A DNA stretch of 64,000 nucleotides from Devosia sp. SD17-2 (GCF_029201565.1 NZ_CP104002.1:2869001-2933000), one strand, 5' to 3'. Numbered from the stretch's first letter, positions 50,659-59,770 are shown. The notes: generated by a model from the sequence alone, not told the origin. A program made the numbers and translations.

Positions 50659-51930
50659 ATGTCTCGCAATGTTACGCGGTGGACCCGCACGCTTGCCGTC
50701 GCCCTGACCGGCATCAGCATGTTCAGCGTCGCGGCCTCTGCCGCCGAACTGACCGTCTGGTGCTGGGACCCGAACTTCAATATTCCCGCCATGGCCGATG
50801 CCGGCGCGCGCTATACCGCTGCCCATCCCGAAACCACCTTCAACATCAACAATGTCACCCAGGACGAGATCAACCAGAAGCTGCAGACCCAGCTGCTTGC
50901 CGGCGTCTCGGACGGCCTGCCTGACATCGTCCTGATCCAGGACGACAATATCCAGCGCTTCCTGCAGTCGTTCCCCGGCGCCTTCGTGCCGCTGTCCGAC
51001 AGCATCGATATGAGCAAGTTCGCCGACTACAAAGTCGCCGCCGCGACCCATGAAGGCAAGTCCTACTCCCTGCCCTTCGACTCCGGCGTCACCGGCCTCT
51101 TCTACCGCTCAGACTATCTCGAGGAAGCCGGCTACACCGCCGCCGACGTCCAGGACATCACCTGGGACCGCCTGATCGAAATCGGCAAGGACATCCTCGC
51201 CAAGACCGGCCACCCCCTCATCGACATGGACTATAATGACGACGGCCAGATCGTCATGATGATGCAGTCCACCGGCCAGTGGTATCTCAAGGACGGCAAT
51301 GAGCCGAACATCCTCGATAATGCCGCGCTTCGGGAATCGCTCGAAGTGTTCCAGGAAATGGCCCAGGCCGGCCTGATCAAGCCCGTCTCAGACTGGACCG
51401 GCTACACCGGCGCATTCACCTCGGGCGAAGTGGCCATGGTTCCGCAGGGCGTCTGGATCACCGGCACCATCAAGTCGACCGCCGACCAGGCCGGCAAGTG
51501 GGGCGTGGCTCCGCTGCCCAAGCTCAATGATGTCGAAGGCGCGACCAGCTACTCCAACAATGGCGGCTCCAGCTGGTACGTGTTGGCCTCCTCCCAGAAC
51601 CAGGAAGAAGCCATCGACTTCCTCAAGACTGTCTGGGCGGAAGACGTCGACTTCTATCAGGGCATTCTCGTCAATCAGGGCGCTGTCGGCTCGCTGCTCG
51701 CCGCCCGTGAAGGCGAGGCCTACAAGGCCAGCGACGATTTCTTCGGTGGCGCACCGGTCTGGCAGAACTTCTCGAACTGGCTGGCCCAGGTGCCTTCGGT
51801 CGACTATGGCACCTTCACGCCTGAAGCCCGCCTCGCTGTCCGCGCCCAGCTGCCGAACATCGCCAATGGCGGCGATATCGACGAGGCCCTCAAGGCCATG
51901 GATTCCCAGCTGCGCCAGCAGATGCAGTAA
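50659..51930 (+). CDS. Sugar ABC transporter substrate-binding protein (CUT1)
   Basis: A 423-residue periplasmic protein of the family 1 solute-binding class. Signal peptide RTLAVALTGISMFSVAASA, cleaved before AELTVW. The mature part shows PDIVLIQDDNIQRFLQSFPG, SYSLPFDSGVTGLFYRSD and GEVAMVPQGVWITGTIKS, the pattern of oligosaccharide or sugar-alcohol binders. ATG at 50659 follows GGGAGG at six bases, a strong site. It opens the operon of two permeases, an ATPase and a sugar-modifying double enzyme. The sugar is not identifiable by eye. Confidence 0.93.
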   Translation: MSRNVTRWTRTLAVALTGISMFSVAASAAELTVWCWDPNFNIPAMADAGARYTAAHPETTFNINNVTQDEINQKLQTQLLAGVSDGLPDIVLIQDDNIQRFLQSFPGAFVPLSDSIDMSKFADYKVAAATHEGKSYSLPFDSGVTGLFYRSDYLEEAGYTAADVQDITWDRLIEIGKDILAKTGHPLIDMDYNDDGQIVMMMQSTGQWYLKDGNEPNILDNAALRESLEVFQEMAQAGLIKPVSDWTGYTGAFTSGEVAMVPQGVWITGTIKSTADQAGKWGVAPLPKLNDVEGATSYSNNGGSSWYVLASSQNQEEAIDFLKTVWAEDVDFYQGILVNQGAVGSLLAAREGEAYKASDDFFGGAPVWQNFSNWLAQVPSVDYGTFTPEARLAVRAQLPNIANGGDIDEALKAMDSQLRQQMQ

Positions 51931-51999
51931 CGCCGACTCCTCGGGGCGGGCTCCGGCCCGTCCCGACCGGGTGGCACTTCTCTTTTGATCGGAGTGGGC

Positions 52000-52890
52000 A
52001 TGGCGCAGACCCGTCTGGACCGCAACGAGCAGATCAACGGCTGGGCATTCGTCATGCCCGCCCTGGTCCTGCTCGGCATTTTCATGATCTATCCCATCCT
52101 CTGGTCGCTCTGGATGAGCTTCCAGGTCGGACGCGGGAACAGCTTTTCCTTTGGCGGCTTCGCCAACATCCAGCGGCTGGCCAATGACGCCCTGCTGGTG
52201 CAAGCACTGCTCAACACCGGCTTCTTCTTTGTCGTCCAGGTGCCGATAATGATCATTCTGGCGCTGCTGTTCGCAGTGGCGCTGAACGATGCGACCCTGC
52301 GGTTCCGGGGCCTGTTCCGCACGCTGATCTTCCTGCCCTGCGTCACCTCGCTGATCGCCTATTCTAGCCTTTTCAAATCGATGTTCTCGGGCGATGGCAT
52401 CGTCAACCAGACGCTGATGTCGCTGCATCTGATAAGCGCGCCCCTGCCGTGGCTGACCGATCCGTTCTGGGCGAAAATCGTCATCGTCCTCGCCATCACC
52501 TGGCGCTGGACCGGCTACAACATGATCTTCTATCTGGCGGCGCTGCAGAACGTCGACAAGTCGATCTATGAGGCCGCGCGCATCGACGGCATCCCCGCCT
52601 GGGCGCGGTTCTGGCACATCACCGTGCCGATGCTGAAGCCGGTGATCCTGTTCACCACCATCCTCTCGACCATCGGCACGCTGCAGCTCTTTGACGAGGT
52701 CAACAACATTACCCAGGGCGGCCCTGGCAATGGCACGATGACCCTTTCGCTCTACATCTACAACCTCACCTTCCGCATGATGCCCAGCTTCGGCTACTCG
52801 GCCACAGTCTCCTGGGTCATCGTCGCCATCGTGGCGGTGCTGAGCGTGATCCAGTTCGCCTTTGCGCGTGATCGCAGGAGGCCCTCATGA
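52000..52890 (+). CDS. Sugar ABC transporter permease 1 (MalF/UgpA-type)
   Basis: The first membrane subunit of the CUT1 importer, 296 aa with six helices. The EAA loop that engages the ATPase is EAARIDGIPAWARFWHITVPMLKP near residue 205. The ATG at 52000 has GGAG six bases upstream; an in-frame TTG at 51985 is less likely. It ends in an ATGA overlap with the second permease at 52887. Confidence 0.93.
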   Translation: MAQTRLDRNEQINGWAFVMPALVLLGIFMIYPILWSLWMSFQVGRGNSFSFGGFANIQRLANDALLVQALLNTGFFFVVQVPIMIILALLFAVALNDATLRFRGLFRTLIFLPCVTSLIAYSSLFKSMFSGDGIVNQTLMSLHLISAPLPWLTDPFWAKIVIVLAITWRWTGYNMIFYLAALQNVDKSIYEAARIDGIPAWARFWHITVPMLKPVILFTTILSTIGTLQLFDEVNNITQGGPGNGTMTLSLYIYNLTFRMMPSFGYSATVSWVIVAIVAVLSVIQFAFARDRRRPS

Positions 52891-53699
52891 ACCTCTATCT
52901 TCTCAGGCGCGCCGGCGTTTATCTCTTTCTCTCCGTCGCCGCCTTCGTCTCGGTCTTTCCCTTTATCTGGATGGCACTCGGCGCCACCAACAGGTCGGCC
53001 GATATCGTCACCGGCAAATTGTCCGTGGGGAGCAATCTGCTCGTCAACTTCCAGAGCCTGATGGCCCAGGTCGATCTGGTCCGGGTGTTCGGCAATTCCT
53101 TCTTTATTGCCATTGTCTCGACCATCCTCACCCTGGCGGTGTCCTCACTCGCCGGCTACGGCTTCGAAATCTTCCGCTCGCGGGTGCGGGAGCGAATTTT
53201 CCAGCTTTTGCTGCTCCTGCTGTCGATCCCGTTCGCGGCGCTGATGGTGCCGCTGTTCGTGATGATCTCGCGGGTGCAGCTGACCAATACGTTCACCGCA
53301 GTCATCCTGCCGTCCATCGCCTCGATCTTCATCGTCTTCTACTTCCGCCAGGCGACGAAGGCCTTTCCGGCCGATCTGCGCGACGCGGCGCGGGTGGATG
53401 GGCTCAAGGAATGGCAGATCTTCCTCTTCGTCTATCTGCCCACCATGCGCTCGACCTATGCGGCGGCGACGATCATCGTCTTCATGGGCGCATGGAACAA
53501 TTACCTCTGGCCGCTGATCGTGCTGCAGACGCCCGAGAACAAGACCATCACCCTGGTCATCTCGACGCTCACGGCCGCCTACACACCTGACTACGGCGTC
53601 ATCCTGTTGACCACCGTTCTCGCCACGCTTCCGACCCTCGTCATCTTCTTCGTCCTGCAGCGCCAGTTCGTGCAGGGCATGCTGGGCGCGGTCAAATGA
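52887..53699 (+). CDS. Sugar ABC transporter permease 2 (MalG/UgpE-type)
   Basis: The second membrane subunit, 270 aa with six helices and the EAA loop DAARVDGLKEWQIFLFVYLP near residue 170. It begins within the overlap with the first permease and is followed 10 bases later by the ATPase gene. Length and motif order are standard for CUT1 systems. Confidence 0.93.
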   Translation: MNLYLLRRAGVYLFLSVAAFVSVFPFIWMALGATNRSADIVTGKLSVGSNLLVNFQSLMAQVDLVRVFGNSFFIAIVSTILTLAVSSLAGYGFEIFRSRVRERIFQLLLLLLSIPFAALMVPLFVMISRVQLTNTFTAVILPSIASIFIVFYFRQATKAFPADLRDAARVDGLKEWQIFLFVYLPTMRSTYAAATIIVFMGAWNNYLWPLIVLQTPENKTITLVISTLTAAYTPDYGVILLTTVLATLPTLVIFFVLQRQFVQGMLGAVK

Positions 53700-53709
53700 G
53701 GGACATGAA

Positions 53710-54798
53710 ATGAGCAGCCTCAGCCTCAAGAACATTCGCAAGTCCTACGGCCACCACGAAGTCATCAAGGGCGTCGACCTCGACATCAACTCCAAGGAGT
53801 TCGTGGTCTTTGTCGGCCCCTCCGGCTGCGGCAAGTCAACCCTGCTGCGCATGATCGCCGGTCTTGAACACATCACCGCCGGCGAGCTCGAGATCGGCGG
53901 GCAACGCATGAATGATGTCGAGCCGTCGCGGCGCGGCATTGCCATGGTGTTCCAGACCTACGCCCTCTATCCGCACATGAGCGTGCGCGACAACATGGGC
54001 TTTGCCCTGCGTTTCGCCAAGGTTCCACGGGACGAGATCGATCGGCAGGTCAATGCCGCCGCAAAGATCCTGGCGCTCGACCCGCTGATGGACCGCTACC
54101 CCAAGGAGCTTTCCGGCGGCCAACGCCAGCGCGTCGCCATCGGTCGCGCCATCGTGCGCCAGCCGGAGGTCTTCCTCTTTGACGAGCCCCTGTCTAATCT
54201 CGACGCCGAATTGCGCGTGCATATGCGCATCGAGATTGCGCGCCTGCACAAGGAGCTGCAGACCACGATGATCTACGTCACCCATGACCAGGTCGAGGCC
54301 ATGACGCTGGCCGACAAGATCGTCGTGCTGCGCGATGGGCTGATCGAGCAGGCCGGGCGCCCGCTCGATCTCTATGACGATCCGGCCAACCAGTTCGTCG
54401 CCGGCTTCATCGGCTCCCCCAAGATGAATTTCATCAAGGCCGAAGTGGTCGAGGCTGCCAATGGCGCGGTCAATCTGCGGCTGGTCAACCAGGGCGGCGT
54501 CCATCTTCGGATGCCTCTGACCGGCGCCCCGCCCGCCGTGGGCAGCAATGTGCTGGTCGGCGTGCGACCCGAGCATTTCGCCGAAGCCGGGGCGGGCGAT
54601 GTCGATCTCGCCCTCGAGGTCGATGTGGCCGAGCATCTGGGTTCGACCAGCTTTGTCTACGCCAATACCGCCTCCGGCGAGCCGATCACCATCGAGCGCG
54701 AGGGTGCGCGCGACCTCGGCAATGACTCCGCCTTCACTGTCGCCATTCGCGCCAGCCAGGCCTTCCTGTTCGACAGCGTCGGCAATCGCCTGCGCTGA
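53710..54798 (+). CDS. Sugar ABC transporter ATPase (UgpC/MsmK-type)
   Basis: A 362-residue ATPase driving sugar uptake. Walker A is GPSGCGKST (about 37-45), Q-loop in MVFQTYALYPHMSV, signature LSGGQRQRVAIGRAIVR, Walker B VFLFDEPLSNLD, H-loop VTHDQ. The C-terminal regulatory TOBE-type domain of about 125 residues (VLVGVRPEHF) is complete. It serves the two permeases upstream and may also energise other sugar transporters. Confidence 0.95.
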   Translation: MSSLSLKNIRKSYGHHEVIKGVDLDINSKEFVVFVGPSGCGKSTLLRMIAGLEHITAGELEIGGQRMNDVEPSRRGIAMVFQTYALYPHMSVRDNMGFALRFAKVPRDEIDRQVNAAAKILALDPLMDRYPKELSGGQRQRVAIGRAIVRQPEVFLFDEPLSNLDAELRVHMRIEIARLHKELQTTMIYVTHDQVEAMTLADKIVVLRDGLIEQAGRPLDLYDDPANQFVAGFIGSPKMNFIKAEVVEAANGAVNLRLVNQGGVHLRMPLTGAPPAVGSNVLVGVRPEHFAEAGAGDVDLALEVDVAEHLGSTSFVYANTASGEPITIEREGARDLGNDSAFTVAIRASQAFLFDSVGNRLR

Positions 54799-54848
54799 TC
54801 CTTCCCCCCACGGGGGAGTACTTACAACCTATCTTTCAGGGGCTACTT

Positions 54849-56855
54849 ATGACCGACACTAAAATCCGCTGGGGCATCATCGGCCCAGGCAGTATCGCCA
54901 AGGCTTTCCGGGGCGGGCTCGAACAGGCCCAGCACGGCATACTTGCCGCCATTGCGACGCGCGACCCCAACCGGCCGGGTCTCGCCGAGGATTTCCCGGG
55001 CGTCCGCATCGTCAAGGGCTATGACGCGCTGCTCGCCGATCCCGATATCGACGCCGTCTATATCGCCGTACCCCACACCGGCCACGCCGAATGGGCCATC
55101 AAGGCCGCCGAGGCCGGCAAGCATGTGCTTGTCGAAAAGCCGCTGGCTCTCTCGGCCCATGAGATCGACGCCGTTTTCCATGCCCACCGCAAGGCCGGCA
55201 CCTTCGCGGGCGAGGCCTTCATGTATCGTCTGCACCCGCAGGTCGTGCAGCTAATCGAGCTCATCCGCTCCGGCGCCATCGGTGAAGTGCGGCTGATCCA
55301 GTCCAGCTTCGGCTTCTCGATGGGGAAATTCCAGCCCGAGCACCGGCTCTTTGCTTCCGCCCTCGCCGGCGGCGGCATTCTCGATGTCGGCGGCTACCCC
55401 GTCTCCATGGCTCGGCTCATCGCCGGCGCGGCGATCGGCAAGCCGTTCGCTGACCCGGTCAAAGTGCGTGGCACCGCCAAGATCAATGATGAAGGCACCG
55501 ATGACTGGGCTGCCGCCATCCTCACCTTCAAGAACGGCATCATCGCCCAGGTCTCCTGCGCCATCATGGCGAACCTCGATAATGTTCTGCGCATTCACGG
55601 CTCCGAAGGCCGCATCGAAGTGCCCGATTTCTGGTTCGCTGGCGGTGACCGCACCCGTGGCCCGGGCCGCATCGACATCATCAAGGGCGGCAAGACCGAA
55701 ACGCTCAGCCTCGGCGAAGAGCGCCATGTCTATTCCTTCGAGGCCGACGCCGCCTCGCTCGCGATTCTGGAAGGCCGGACCGAGTTCCCCGCCCCGGGCA
55801 TGAGCTGGGCCGATAGCCTGGGCAATGCCGCCGTGCTCGACCTCTGGCGCAAGGATGCCGGCATCGTGTTCTCCATCGAAAGACCCACAGTGCGCACCAA
55901 AACCCTCGACAATCGTCCGCTCGGACCGAACACCGGCGTCATCCCCAAGCGCTCTATCCCAGGTCTCGGCAAGCAGGCTTCGGCCGTCGCCCTCGGCTTT
56001 GAGGATTTCAAGACCTTCCCCTCCGGTGCCATTCTGCTGGATGCCTTCTGGGAGCGCGGCGGCAATCTCTTCGACACCGCCTTTGTCTATGGCGCCGGCT
56101 ACACCGAAAAGCTCTTCGGCGAATGGCACACCAGCCGCGGCGTGCGCGACCAGGCCGTGCTCATCGGCAAGGGCGCCCACTCCCCCCTCTGCTATCCCGA
56201 TGTGATCGGCAAGCAGCTGACCCAGTCGCTCGACCGTCTCGAGACCGATTATGTCGACGTCTATTTCATGCACCGCGACAATCTCGATGTGCCGGTGGGC
56301 GAATTCGTCGATGCCATGGATGCGGAGGTCAAGGCCGGCCGCATCCGCGGTCCCTTCGGCGGTTCCAACTGGACCAAGGAGCGCTTGGACGAGGCGATCG
56401 CCTATGCCGAGCGCACCGGCAAGACCGGGCCCCAGGCGCTGTCGAACAATTTCGCCCTGGCCGAAATGCTCGACCCGATCTGGGCCGGCTGTGTCACCGC
56501 CTCGACGCCCGATTTCAAGCAGTGGCTGACCGACCGTCAGGTCACCAATTTCTCCTGGTCGAGCCAGGCCCGTGGCTTCTTCACCGACCGCGCCGGCCGC
56601 GAAAAGACCGACAATGAGGAGCTGGTCCGCGTCTGGTACAACGACCAGAATTTCGGGCGCCGTGACCGCGCCCTGCAGCTGGCGGCGGAACTGGGCAAAT
56701 CGCCCATCCACGTCGCCCTCGCCTATGTGCTCGCCCAGCCCTTCCCGAGCGTGCCCCTCATCGGCCCGCGCACCTTGGCCGAGCTTGACGACAGCCTCAA
56801 CGCCTTCGACATCAAGCTCACCCCCGAACAGGTGCGCTGGCTCGAACAGGGCTGA
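54849..56855 (+). CDS. Gfo/Idh/MocA oxidoreductase-aldo/keto reductase fusion
   Basis: A 668-residue polypeptide joining two NAD(P)-dependent sugar oxidoreductases. Residues 1 to about 335 are a Gfo/Idh/MocA enzyme: Rossmann motif GIIGPGSIAKAFRGGL, EKPLALSAHEID with the catalytic Lys, and the C-terminal half with GGGILDVGGYPVSMARL. From about residue 350 comes an aldo/keto reductase barrel with the full tetrad: NLFDTAFVYGAG (Asp, Tyr), VLIGKG (Lys) and DVYFMHRDN (His), then the NADPH site near PLIGPRTLAELDDSL. Both active sites look intact, so the protein may pass a keto sugar from one site to the other. Last gene of the sugar ABC operon; the junction has no stop. Confidence 0.92.
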   Translation: MTDTKIRWGIIGPGSIAKAFRGGLEQAQHGILAAIATRDPNRPGLAEDFPGVRIVKGYDALLADPDIDAVYIAVPHTGHAEWAIKAAEAGKHVLVEKPLALSAHEIDAVFHAHRKAGTFAGEAFMYRLHPQVVQLIELIRSGAIGEVRLIQSSFGFSMGKFQPEHRLFASALAGGGILDVGGYPVSMARLIAGAAIGKPFADPVKVRGTAKINDEGTDDWAAAILTFKNGIIAQVSCAIMANLDNVLRIHGSEGRIEVPDFWFAGGDRTRGPGRIDIIKGGKTETLSLGEERHVYSFEADAASLAILEGRTEFPAPGMSWADSLGNAAVLDLWRKDAGIVFSIERPTVRTKTLDNRPLGPNTGVIPKRSIPGLGKQASAVALGFEDFKTFPSGAILLDAFWERGGNLFDTAFVYGAGYTEKLFGEWHTSRGVRDQAVLIGKGAHSPLCYPDVIGKQLTQSLDRLETDYVDVYFMHRDNLDVPVGEFVDAMDAEVKAGRIRGPFGGSNWTKERLDEAIAYAERTGKTGPQALSNNFALAEMLDPIWAGCVTASTPDFKQWLTDRQVTNFSWSSQARGFFTDRAGREKTDNEELVRVWYNDQNFGRRDRALQLAAELGKSPIHVALAYVLAQPFPSVPLIGPRTLAELDDSLNAFDIKLTPEQVRWLEQG

Positions 56856-56895
56856 TCCTTGCAATTGTGGCGCGGTGCTCCGGCACCGCGCCGCC

Positions 56896-57375
56896 TCAGC
56901 GACCGAGATAGGCTGCAAGCTTATCGAGCGTCTGCAGGCCGTATTCCACCGCATTGAAGGCGAGGACCGCCTGACGCCGTTCGCGGCTCGGATGCATGTG
57001 GCGCATGGTCAGAACGGTCTTGCCGTCGCCCTGCACATCAAAAGTCACCAGCATGTGGAAGCGATAGGGATCATCGGGCTCGGGCGTGCCGTAATCAACC
57101 AGAATGCGTTCATTGGGCACGATCTGGATAAAGCGCATGAGGTTGGCAAAGCGCTGCTCCTGCCCCTCGAATGTGCCGACCATGTCAAAGCGCCAGACCC
57201 CGCCCTCGCGGATATCGGCCTCATGGCTCTCGATGCTGAGCCCCTCTGGCCCATACCATTGCGTCAGCGCCTCTGTATCCATCCAGGCGGCGAAAACCCT
57301 CTCGCGCGGATGGTTCAGAACCCTGGTGAGCACGATTTCCCGGTCGATCGACCAGGTGTCAAAAAGCGTGGTCAT
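56896..57375 (-). CDS. SRPBCC/AHSA1-family protein
   Basis: A 159-residue START-like domain protein of the AHSA1 type: REIVLTRVLNHPRERVFAAW at the beginning, TQWYGPEGLSIESHEADIR, GGVWRFDMVGTFEGQEQRF and VTFDVQGDGKTVLTMRHMHP. This group is thought to bind a hydrophobic ligand; function is unknown for most. It overlaps the ArsR gene by four bases, a pairing very common in proteobacteria. Confidence 0.9.
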   Translation of the reverse strand: MTTLFDTWSIDREIVLTRVLNHPRERVFAAWMDTEALTQWYGPEGLSIESHEADIREGGVWRFDMVGTFEGQEQRFANLMRFIQIVPNERILVDYGTPEPDDPYRFHMLVTFDVQGDGKTVLTMRHMHPSRERRQAVLAFNAVEYGLQTLDKLAAYLGR

Positions 57376-57713
57376 GCGCCCTCCTCCTCTGCCGTCCTGT
57401 CGAGATAGGTCTCAAGCCTGTCGAGCCGCTTCCGCCATCCCCGGCGCTCGGCTTCCATCCAGTCGGCCACTTCCTCAAAGCGCGGCTCAACCAACCGGCA
57501 CCAGCGACTGCGGCCTCGCTTTTCACTGGCCATCAGTCCGCTCTCCTCGAGCACCTTCAGGTGCTGCATGAAAGAGGGCAGCGCCATGTCGAAAGGCTCG
57601 GCCAGCACGCTGACCGGCGCCTCGCCCTCCGCCAACCGCGAAACCACCGCACGGCGCGTCGGATCGCTGAGAGCATGAAAGGCTAGGTCGAGTTGGGTGG
57701 CGTCATGTGACAT
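57372..57713 (-). CDS. ArsR-family regulator paired with SRPBCC gene
   Basis: A 113-residue winged-helix regulator: AFHALSDPTRRAVVSRLAEG, then MALPSFMQHLKVLEESGLMA as recognition helix and KRGRSRWCRLVEPRFEEV as wing. It lacks the metal-site Cys pair of ArsR/SmtB. The 13-bp perfect inverted repeat at 57762-57796 lies in the intergenic region it shares with the divergent DHFR-family gene and is its likely operator. Confidence 0.9.
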   Translation of the reverse strand: MSHDATQLDLAFHALSDPTRRAVVSRLAEGEAPVSVLAEPFDMALPSFMQHLKVLEESGLMASEKRGRSRWCRLVEPRFEEVADWMEAERRGWRKRLDRLETYLDRTAEEEGA

Positions 57714-57761
57714 GCCCCTGCTTACGCCGCGCCCCCCCGACCCGTCAATTACATTTAGGCA

Positions 57762-57796
57762 TTTGCCTTAGTATTCAGACATGATACTAAGGCAAA
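57762..57796. promoter_or_regulatory. 13-bp perfect inverted repeat (operator)
   Basis: TTTGCCTTAGTAT (57762-57774) and ATACTAAGGCAAA (57784-57796) are exact reverse complements with a 9-base spacer. It lies between the divergent ArsR and DHFR-family genes, so one site could control both. Confidence 0.8.
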
Positions 57797-57835
57797 AAGC
57801 TAAGTGTTTTGCAGCGATCCCTGCAGGAGGACAAA

Positions 57836-58473
57836 ATGGTCTACGTGCCGATCTCAATATCTCGCTCGATGGCTTTGCCACCGCCACCGACCAGACCACT
57901 GAAAAGCCGATGAGCCCGGACTGGATGCGGCTGGTCAGCGCCTATGTCGCCACCAAAACGGTGCGCGAACGGGTGTTCGGCGACGAAACAGGCAAGGGCA
58001 CCACCGGCATCGACGACCGCTACGCCCGGGATTATTTCGCCGATGTAGGCGCCGAGATCATGGGCGCCGGCATGTTCGGCCTGCACAATACCGACGACGC
58101 CAACTGGAAGGGTTGGTGGGGCGATGAGCCGCCGTTCCGCATTCCGGTTCTGGTCCTCACCCACACGCCGCGCCCCGACATCACTTTTGCCAATGGCACG
58201 TCTTTCCATTTCCTCGACACCAGCGCGGAAGACGCCCTCGCGCGGGCCAGGGCCCTCGCTGGTGAGAGGGATATTCGCATCGGTGGCGGCGCCAGTCTTG
58301 TGCGCGACTTTCTCAAGGCCGGTCTCATCGACCGCCTCCACGTGGGCATCGCCCCGGTCATCCTCAGTCAGGGCGTCCGCCTCTGGGACGATCTGCGCCA
58401 CCTCGAAGACAGTTACTCGATCACCAGCGAAGTCTCCGAGGGCGGGGTCATTCACGTCACCTTCGAGCGCTGA
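57836..58473 (+). pseudogene. DHFR-family (RibD-like) reductase, frameshifted right after the start
   Basis: The bulk of the frame encodes a dihydrofolate-reductase-family protein: LRADLNISLDGFATATD, then IMGAGMFGLHN, FRIPVLVLTHTPRP, DIRIGGGASLVRDFLKAGLI and LHVGIAPVIL. AGGAGG and an ATG at 57836 give the expected start, but this ATG is in another frame and would soon stop. Adding one base after ATGGT restores M-V-L-R-A-D-L-N-I-S, the family's typical opening. The only start in the long frame is ATG 57781, which lies within the operator. So either a base was lost or the sequence has an error. The divergent ArsR-SRPBCC operon is its partner. Confidence 0.7.
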
Positions 58474-58661
58474 AACGTCCCAATTCTATCTCCATCCGAT
58501 CCCTTGGATGGCTTTCGGCGGAGGCTGCAGGGTCGTGGATATGGCAAGACCCTGCATCTTCCCACCCGCCATGTGCAGCCCGCCTTTCCCAAAAGCTCCC
58601 GGATCGTTTCCGCCTCCCCCGGCGTTGTGCCAAAACCCCGCATACCCATCAGGAGGTGGCG

Positions 58662-59237
58662 ATGACCACCATGTTCAAGGTCGGCTATTTCGTCGGCAGT
58701 CTTTCGAGCACATCCATCAACCGCAAGCTGTCCAAGGCACTTGTGCGCCTCACCCACCCCGGCTTCGAGATGACCGAAATCCCGTTCCGGGATCTCCCGC
58801 TCTACAGCCCCGATTATGACGCGGACTATCCGCCCGCCGCCCGGGCCTACAAGCAGGCCATCGCCGATGCAGACGCGATCCTCTTCGTCACCCCTGAATA
58901 TAATCGCTCGGTGCCCGGCGGCCTCAAGAACGCCATCGACTGGGCCAGCCGCCCCTGGGGCCAGAATTCCTTCACCCGCAAGCCCTCGGCAATCATCGGG
59001 GCCTCCATCGGCGCCATCGGCACCGCCGTCGCCCAGCAGAACCTTCGGAGCATCCTCAGTTTCTGCAATTCTCCGATGATGAACGCGGTCGAGGCCTACA
59101 TCCACTTCAAGCCCGATCTCATCAGCGATGACGGCACGGTCAATGATGAAAGCACCAAGGATTTCCTCGCCAACTACATGGCGGAGTTCCACCAGTTCGT
59201 GACCCGCGTCTACACCGCCCTGCCCCGCGACGAGTAG
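58662..59237 (+). CDS. NADPH-dependent FMN reductase family protein
   Basis: A 191-residue flavodoxin-like reductase. FKVGYFVGSLSSTSINRKLS binds the FMN phosphate, ADAILFVTPEYNRSVPGGLK and NAIDWASRPWGQNSF hold the conserved PEYN and dimer/isoalloxazine sites. It probably reduces FMN or quinones using NADPH. ATG at 58662 is preceded by AGGAGG at 5 bases. The stretch 58474-58661 upstream has no gene I could support. Confidence 0.92.
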   Translation: MTTMFKVGYFVGSLSSTSINRKLSKALVRLTHPGFEMTEIPFRDLPLYSPDYDADYPPAARAYKQAIADADAILFVTPEYNRSVPGGLKNAIDWASRPWGQNSFTRKPSAIIGASIGAIGTAVAQQNLRSILSFCNSPMMNAVEAYIHFKPDLISDDGTVNDESTKDFLANYMAEFHQFVTRVYTALPRDE

Positions 59238-59321
59238 GTTTCGGTTTCAAGCCTTGCGCTGTCCTCTAACGACTATTCCCCCGGTCGGGGGCAGCGCACC
59301 GGCGGGGCTCTGGAAGATTTG

Positions 59322-59770
59322 CTATACCGGCCTGACCTCAGGCCCGAACATCTCCACCCAATTCCTGATCGTCATCCCCGCTCGATAATCGGCGAGCATT
59401 TCGGGGTCCAGCACTTCGATCAGCAGCCGGTTTTCCAGCCAGATTTCGACGCATTGAAACGGCCCGCGGTCGCAGAGGCGACTGATCCAGCCCTGCCGCC
59501 TCCCGATTGCAATGATCTCATCCGCCGGCAGAAGCGAGGCAATCGCTGCGTGAACGAATGTCTTTGCCGTATCGGGACCTGCCGAGCGGCACTCAACGGC
59601 GCCGTCACCCGGCACCAGCACCTGCGTGTCCGGATAGACTTCGATGGCGGTTCCATCGTCCTTGCCGGAAAAGGCGGGAAAAGCATCGCCTCCCCCGCGA
59701 GCACTTGTGCGAGAAAACGGGCGACAGCTTCCGGGTCGGACGCGCTGATGGAAAGATGCAGCAGGCTCAT
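59322..59770 (-). pseudogene. VOC/glyoxalase-like gene with a frameshift
   Basis: Reading from ATG at 59770 gives MSLLHLSISASDPEAVARFL, then LAQVLAGEAMLFPPF, the N-terminal half of a vicinal-oxygen-chelate protein. The frame then fails, while the homologous continuation (SGKDDGTAIEVYPDTQVLVP, LPADEIIAIGRRQGW, CVEIWLENRLLIEVLDPEML) is in another frame up to the stop at 59322. A single missing T in a T-run (59669-59672 or 59679-59682 on the complement) explains this. The start has AGGGATCAC as ribosome site. The metal-binding residues look kept in both halves, so it was recently functional, or the read is wrong. Confidence 0.7.

Noticed and set aside
55251..56954. A 567-codon open frame opposite the Gfo/Idh-AKR fusion
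   Set aside because: Antisense of a high-confidence gene with both active sites; no features of its own.
58474..58661. Possible remnant gene upstream of the FMN reductase
   Set aside because: A minus-strand frame here is simply an extension of the antisense of the reductase; the fragment is too short to assign.
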